The position numbers were made by a program, and so were the translations under genes. The notes beneath the pieces were generated by a model that was given only the letters and a program-made list of their open reading frames with translations, made no database searches and had not been told where the DNA came from. A stretch of DNA of 17,510 bases from an uncultured Clostridia bacterium (lineage in GTDB: Bacteria > Bacillota > Clostridia > Oscillospirales > Oscillospiraceae): contig CAMEMX010000007.1 of NCBI GenBank assembly GCA_945927915.1, positions 1 to 17,510 of the forward strand. The letters run 5' to 3'. Below, piece after piece: positions 15,010 to 17,510 of the stretch (its first letter is position 1; every line of letters begins with the position of its first letter).

Positions 15010-15021
15010 GGAGGAATCTAA

Positions 15022-15732
15022 ATGGACGATCCCTTTATCCGTCAGCAAATGCTGCTCGGCGCGGCGGCAATGCAGCGCCTGCGCGACGCGCACGTCATCG
15101 TCTTCGGCGTCGGCGGTGTCGGCAGCTATGCCGCCGAGGGCCTTGCCCGCGCGGGCATCGGCGCCCTGACGCTCGTCGACAGCGACACCGTCGGCCTGTC
15201 CAACCTCAACCGTCAGCTCTGCGCCCTGCATTCCACCCTCGGACAGTATAAGTCCGACGTTATGGCCGCGCGCATTCTCGACATCAATCCCGACTGCCGC
15301 GTGACGTCCATGCCGATGCTTTATAACGAGGAAAGCAAGGAGACTTTTTTCGCGCAGCGCTACGATTATATCGTCGACGCGATCGACCTTGTTTCGTGCA
15401 AGCTGAGCCTGATCCGGACGGCGAAGGAGCGCGGCATCCCCATCATCAGCGCGATGGGCACGGGGAACAAGCTCGACCCGACCCGCTTTTGTATCACGGA
15501 CATCTGCAAGACGAGCGGCTGCCACCTTGCGCGCGTCATGCGCCGGGAGCTGCGAAACCGCGGGATCCTGCACCACACCGTGCTTTACAGCGAGGAGCTG
15601 CCGCAAACGCCTGAGGCGCTGGAAGCGCCGCCTCCCGGCAGACGGAGCATTCCGGCGTCCGTGTCGTGGGTGCCGTCGTGCGCCGGGCTGATGCTCGCGG
15701 GCTACGTCGTGCAGGAGCTTGCCGCACAATAA
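15022..15732 (+). CDS. tcdA: tRNA threonylcarbamoyladenosine dehydratase (TcdA/CsdL, ThiF-fold)
   Basis: This 236-residue E1-like enzyme uses ATP to cyclise N6-threonylcarbamoyladenosine at tRNA position 37 to the hydantoin form ct6A. The family signature is clear. The nucleotide loop is FGVGGVGSYAAEGLARAG (28-45), with LVDSDTVGLSNLNRQLCAL (Asp53, Arg64, Gln65), the adenylating Lys77 in GQYKSDV, and YDYIVDAIDLVSCK (114-127). The specific segments are SAMGTGNKLDPTRF (143-156), TSGCHLARVMRRELR and the C-terminal SVSWVPSCAGLMLAGYVVQEL. The length is slightly under the E. coli protein (268 residues). GGAGG stands 7 bases before the ATG. A strong terminator directly precedes the gene and no promoter was found, so it probably relies on read-through from the SurA-like gene. 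Confidence 0.94.
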   Translation: MDDPFIRQQMLLGAAAMQRLRDAHVIVFGVGGVGSYAAEGLARAGIGALTLVDSDTVGLSNLNRQLCALHSTLGQYKSDVMAARILDINPDCRVTSMPMLYNEESKETFFAQRYDYIVDAIDLVSCKLSLIRTAKERGIPIISAMGTGNKLDPTRFCITDICKTSGCHLARVMRRELRNRGILHHTVLYSEELPQTPEALEAPPPGRRSIPASVSWVPSCAGLMLAGYVVQELAAQ

Positions 15733-15768
15733 CAAAGCAGAGCGCCGCTTTCAGGCGCTCTGCTTTGT
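15732..15768. terminator. Bidirectional terminator between tcdA and rnpB
   Basis: A perfect 15-bp inverted repeat (ACAAAGCAGAGCGCC / GGCGCTCTGCTTTGT) with a 7-base loop lies between the convergent tcdA and rnpB genes. Both outer arms end in a T-rich run (CTTTGTTT on the plus strand, CTTTGTTATT on the minus strand), so it can act in either direction. It overlaps the last base of the tcdA stop codon. Confidence 0.8.
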
Positions 15769-15770
15769 TT

Positions 15771-16126
15771 ACGATCGGAACTGTAAGCCGGGTTCTGTGA
15801 TCGACAGCCATCTATCTCGACGTACCGTTGCCGGCACGCTCAAGCCACCTCCTCGGAGACGGTCGGGCAGACCATGCGTCTCCTCCACGGTGTTGCTCCG
15901 GATAGAGTTTACAGCGCCGCGATGTTCCCATGCGGCGGGTGAGCTCTTACCTCGCCTTTCCACCCTTACCTTACCGCGGGAGCGGTAAGGCGGTATATCT
16001 CTGTTGCACTTTTCCTGAAGTCGCCTTCGGCGGGCGTTACCCGTTATCCTTGCCCTGTGGAGCCCGGACTTTCCTCATGCAAGCGCCGTTGGGCACCTGC
16101 ACGCGGCTGTCCGTTCCGGTCGCTGT
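15771..16126 (-). ncRNA. rnpB: RNase P RNA, bacterial type A
   Basis: This is the catalytic RNA that, with the RnpA protein, removes 5' leaders from pre-tRNAs. Read on the minus strand, it contains the near-invariant GAGGAAAGTCCGGGCTCC (16076-16059), GTAAACTCTATCCGGAGCAA, AGATAGATGGCTGTCG, and the 3' element ACAGAACCCGGCTTAC (15798-15783). Helix P1 pairs CGACCGGAAC at the 5' end with GTTCCGATCG at the 3' end (one mismatch). A very stable hairpin (TTACCGC/GCGGTAA) and the general order of helices fit type A. The length of about 356 nt is typical. A strong promoter lies just upstream, and a bidirectional inverted repeat just beyond the 3' end probably terminates it. The ends are accurate to a few bases. 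Confidence 0.96.
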
Positions 16127-16129
16127 ACT

Positions 16130-16158
16130 ATTGTACTTTATTTTTCTTCCTTTGTCAA
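16130..16158 (-). promoter_or_regulatory. rnpB promoter
   Basis: On the minus strand, a perfect TTGACA (16158-16153) and TACAAT (16135-16130) are spaced by 17 bases, nearly a consensus sigma-A promoter. Transcription would begin within a few bases of the P1 helix of RNase P RNA. Confidence 0.92.
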
Positions 16159-16163
16159 ACAGA

Positions 16164-16192
16164 TTGCAAAATTTCTTTCCGTCGGCTATAAT
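16164..16192 (+). promoter_or_regulatory. murD promoter
   Basis: TTGCAA (16164-16169), a 17-base spacer and a perfect TATAAT (16187-16192) form a sigma-A promoter. The start is predicted near 16199, about 36 bases before the murD start codon. Its -35 box is 5 bases from the rnpB -35 box on the other strand. Confidence 0.9.
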
Positions 16193-16234
16193 AGAGGAAA
16201 AGACTTCACAACCGCGGAAAAGAGGCGTTGTTTT

Positions 16235-17510
16235 TTGGAACTGAGCGCGTATTTGGATCGTCTGAAGGGTAAACGGGTTCTGGTTTTGGGACTTGGCGTG
16301 AGCAACCGGCCATTGGTGCGGCTGCTGCTGCAGCACGGTGCCGAGGTCACGGGCTGCGACCGCACGCCGCGCGAGAAGCTGGATGAAGAGGTGCTGGAGC
16401 TGGAGCGCATGGGCGCGAAGCTCCACCTCGGCGACGGCTACCTTGAAAATATTTCGGGCGACGTCGCGTTCCGCACGCCCGGCCTGCATCCCGATAAGCC
16501 GGAGCTGCGCGCCCTGCGTGCGGCCGGCACGCACATCACGAGCGAGATGGAGGCATTTTTCGAGGTCTGCCCCTGTCCGATCATCGGCGTCACCGGCTCT
16601 GACGGCAAGACGACCACCGCGACGCTGATCGCGGAGCTGCTGCGCCACGCGGGACACCGCGTCTGGCTCGGCGGCAACATCGGCACGCCGCTGCTGGACA
16701 AGGCGGCGGATATGCAGAAGGACGACAAGGTCGTTTTGGAGCTCAGCTCCTTCCAACTCATGGACTTGCATGATAGCTGCCACATCGCGGTCGTGACGAA
16801 TCTCGCGCCGAACCATCTGGATATGCACCGCGATATGGACGAATATGTCAACGCCAAAAAGAATATTTTCCTGCGCCAGAGCGCGGAAGATATGTTGATC
16901 CTCAATCACGACAATGCCATCACGGACGGCTTCGCGGTCGAGGCAAGAGGTACGGTCAAGCTGTTTTCGCGCCGCGCGCCCGTGGAAAACGGCGTGTATT
17001 TCCAAGACGGCGTGATCCTGCGCGGCGGGACAGAGGTGCTGCGCGGCAGCGACATCCTGATCCCCGGTCTGCATAACGTGGAAAACTACATGGCTGCCAT
17101 CCTTGCCACGGAGGGCTTCGTGACGGACGAGGACGTCCGCGCGGTCGCAAAGCACTTCGGCGGCGTGGAGCACCGCATCGAGCTGGTGCGCGTGAAGGAC
17201 GGCGTGTCGTATTACAATGACTCCATCGCCTCGTCTCCCAGCCGCACGATCGCGGGCCTGCGGAGCTTTGAACAAAAGGTCATCCTGATCGCGGGCGGCT
17301 ACGACAAGCATATTCCCTATGACGTCCTCGGCCCGGAGATCGCCGCGCACGTCAAGCTCCTTGTCTGCACGGGTGCGACCGGCAGCAAGATCGCGCAGGC
17401 GGCACGCGCCAGCGACGGCTGCCCGGAGATCCTTGAAATTGACGATTTTTATGACGCGGTGCGCACGGCCTCGACCCGGGCGGAGCGCGGCGACGTCGTC
17501 CTGCTCTCGC
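16235..17510 (+). CDS. murD: UDP-N-acetylmuramoylalanine--D-glutamate ligase MurD, C-terminus cut off
   Basis: MurD adds D-glutamate to UDP-MurNAc-L-alanine in the cytoplasmic steps of peptidoglycan synthesis. The N-terminal nucleotide-like domain shows RVLVLGLGVSNRP (14-26), the ATP loop is GVTGSDGKTTT (118-128), and further motifs are VVLELSSFQLMDLH, TNLAPNHLDMH, IPGLHNVENYMAA, VEHRIELV and YYNDSIASSP. The frame runs off the window after about 425 codons, shortly before the expected C-terminus (family length about 450). No ATG fits. The start is taken as TTG at 16235 (protein MELSAYLDRLKGK), with AGAGG about 9 bases upstream and a promoter at 16164-16192. Some motif residues differ from the E. 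coli enzyme, but the clostridial look of these motifs argues for an active MurD. Confidence 0.93.
   Translation, partial: MELSAYLDRLKGKRVLVLGLGVSNRPLVRLLLQHGAEVTGCDRTPREKLDEEVLELERMGAKLHLGDGYLENISGDVAFRTPGLHPDKPELRALRAAGTHITSEMEAFFEVCPCPIIGVTGSDGKTTTATLIAELLRHAGHRVWLGGNIGTPLLDKAADMQKDDKVVLELSSFQLMDLHDSCHIAVVTNLAPNHLDMHRDMDEYVNAKKNIFLRQSAEDMLILNHDNAITDGFAVEARGTVKLFSRRAPVENGVYFQDGVILRGGTEVLRGSDILIPGLHNVENYMAAILATEGFVTDEDVRAVAKHFGGVEHRIELVRVKDGVSYYNDSIASSPSRTIAGLRSFEQKVILIAGGYDKHIPYDVLGPEIAAHVKLLVCTGATGSKIAQAARASDGCPEILEIDDFYDAVRTASTRAERGDVVLLS

Noticed and set aside
16037..17350. A 437-codon minus-strand frame opposite murD and into rnpB
   Set aside because: murD motifs are unmistakable on the plus strand, and the antisense frame runs through the RNase P RNA gene and its promoter.
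1..17510. A new defence, mobile or biosynthetic system
   Set aside because: Nearly every gene belongs to a known core family, and there are no transposase, integrase, toxin-antitoxin, nuclease or secondary-metabolite genes. Calling any subset a new system would not be supported.

Overview
The window looks like a piece of core chromosome from a G+C-rich member of the Clostridia, most likely in or near the Oscillospiraceae/Ruminococcaceae. That placement is inferred from the DUF5711 and DUF1292 proteins, a ClpE-like unfoldase, a membrane-anchored SurA/PrsA-type protein, a clostridial-looking MurD, 6S RNA, type A RNase P RNA, and Firmicutes-style AGGAGG ribosome binding sites and sigma-A promoters. 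I see no insertion sequence, phage gene, CRISPR array, tRNA or rRNA.

Left two thirds (1-12392, minus strand): eleven genes run in one direction with gaps of 41 bases or less, several overlapping. In transcription order they are a class A penicillin-binding protein (GT51 plus transpeptidase), an RlmI/K-like rRNA methyltransferase, EcfA1, EcfA2, EcfT, TruA, a DUF5711 membrane protein, a ClpE-like AAA+ unfoldase, a Cof-type HAD phosphatase, an MscS channel, and the start of a membrane protein with a Pro/Thr/Gln-rich linker. An extended -10 promoter lies upstream of the penicillin-binding protein. The block ecfA1-ecfA2-ecfT-truA is a conserved Firmicutes gene order, here away from the ribosomal protein genes. 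The other genes deal with the cell wall, osmotic stress and protein quality control.

Middle (12393-15770, plus strand): a divergent intergenic region leads to a DUF1292 gene with a clear promoter. Next come a 6S RNA recognised by its long closing stem, a strong intrinsic terminator, and a SurA-like membrane-anchored foldase with its own TTGCAA-17-TATAAT promoter and a hairpin in the leader. Another terminator sits directly against the ribosome binding site of tcdA. A 15-bp inverted repeat between tcdA and rnpB probably stops transcription from both sides.

Right end (15771-17510): rnpB (RNase P RNA, minus strand) and murD (plus strand, cut by the window edge just before its C-terminus) are transcribed divergently. 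Their two sigma-A promoters have -35 boxes only 5 bp apart.

I did not find a convincing undescribed multi-gene system. The most unusual items are a four-cysteine zinc-ribbon-like insertion in the penicillin-binding protein, the terminator jammed against tcdA, the very tight rnpB/murD divergent promoter pair, and the uncertain start of the clp gene.
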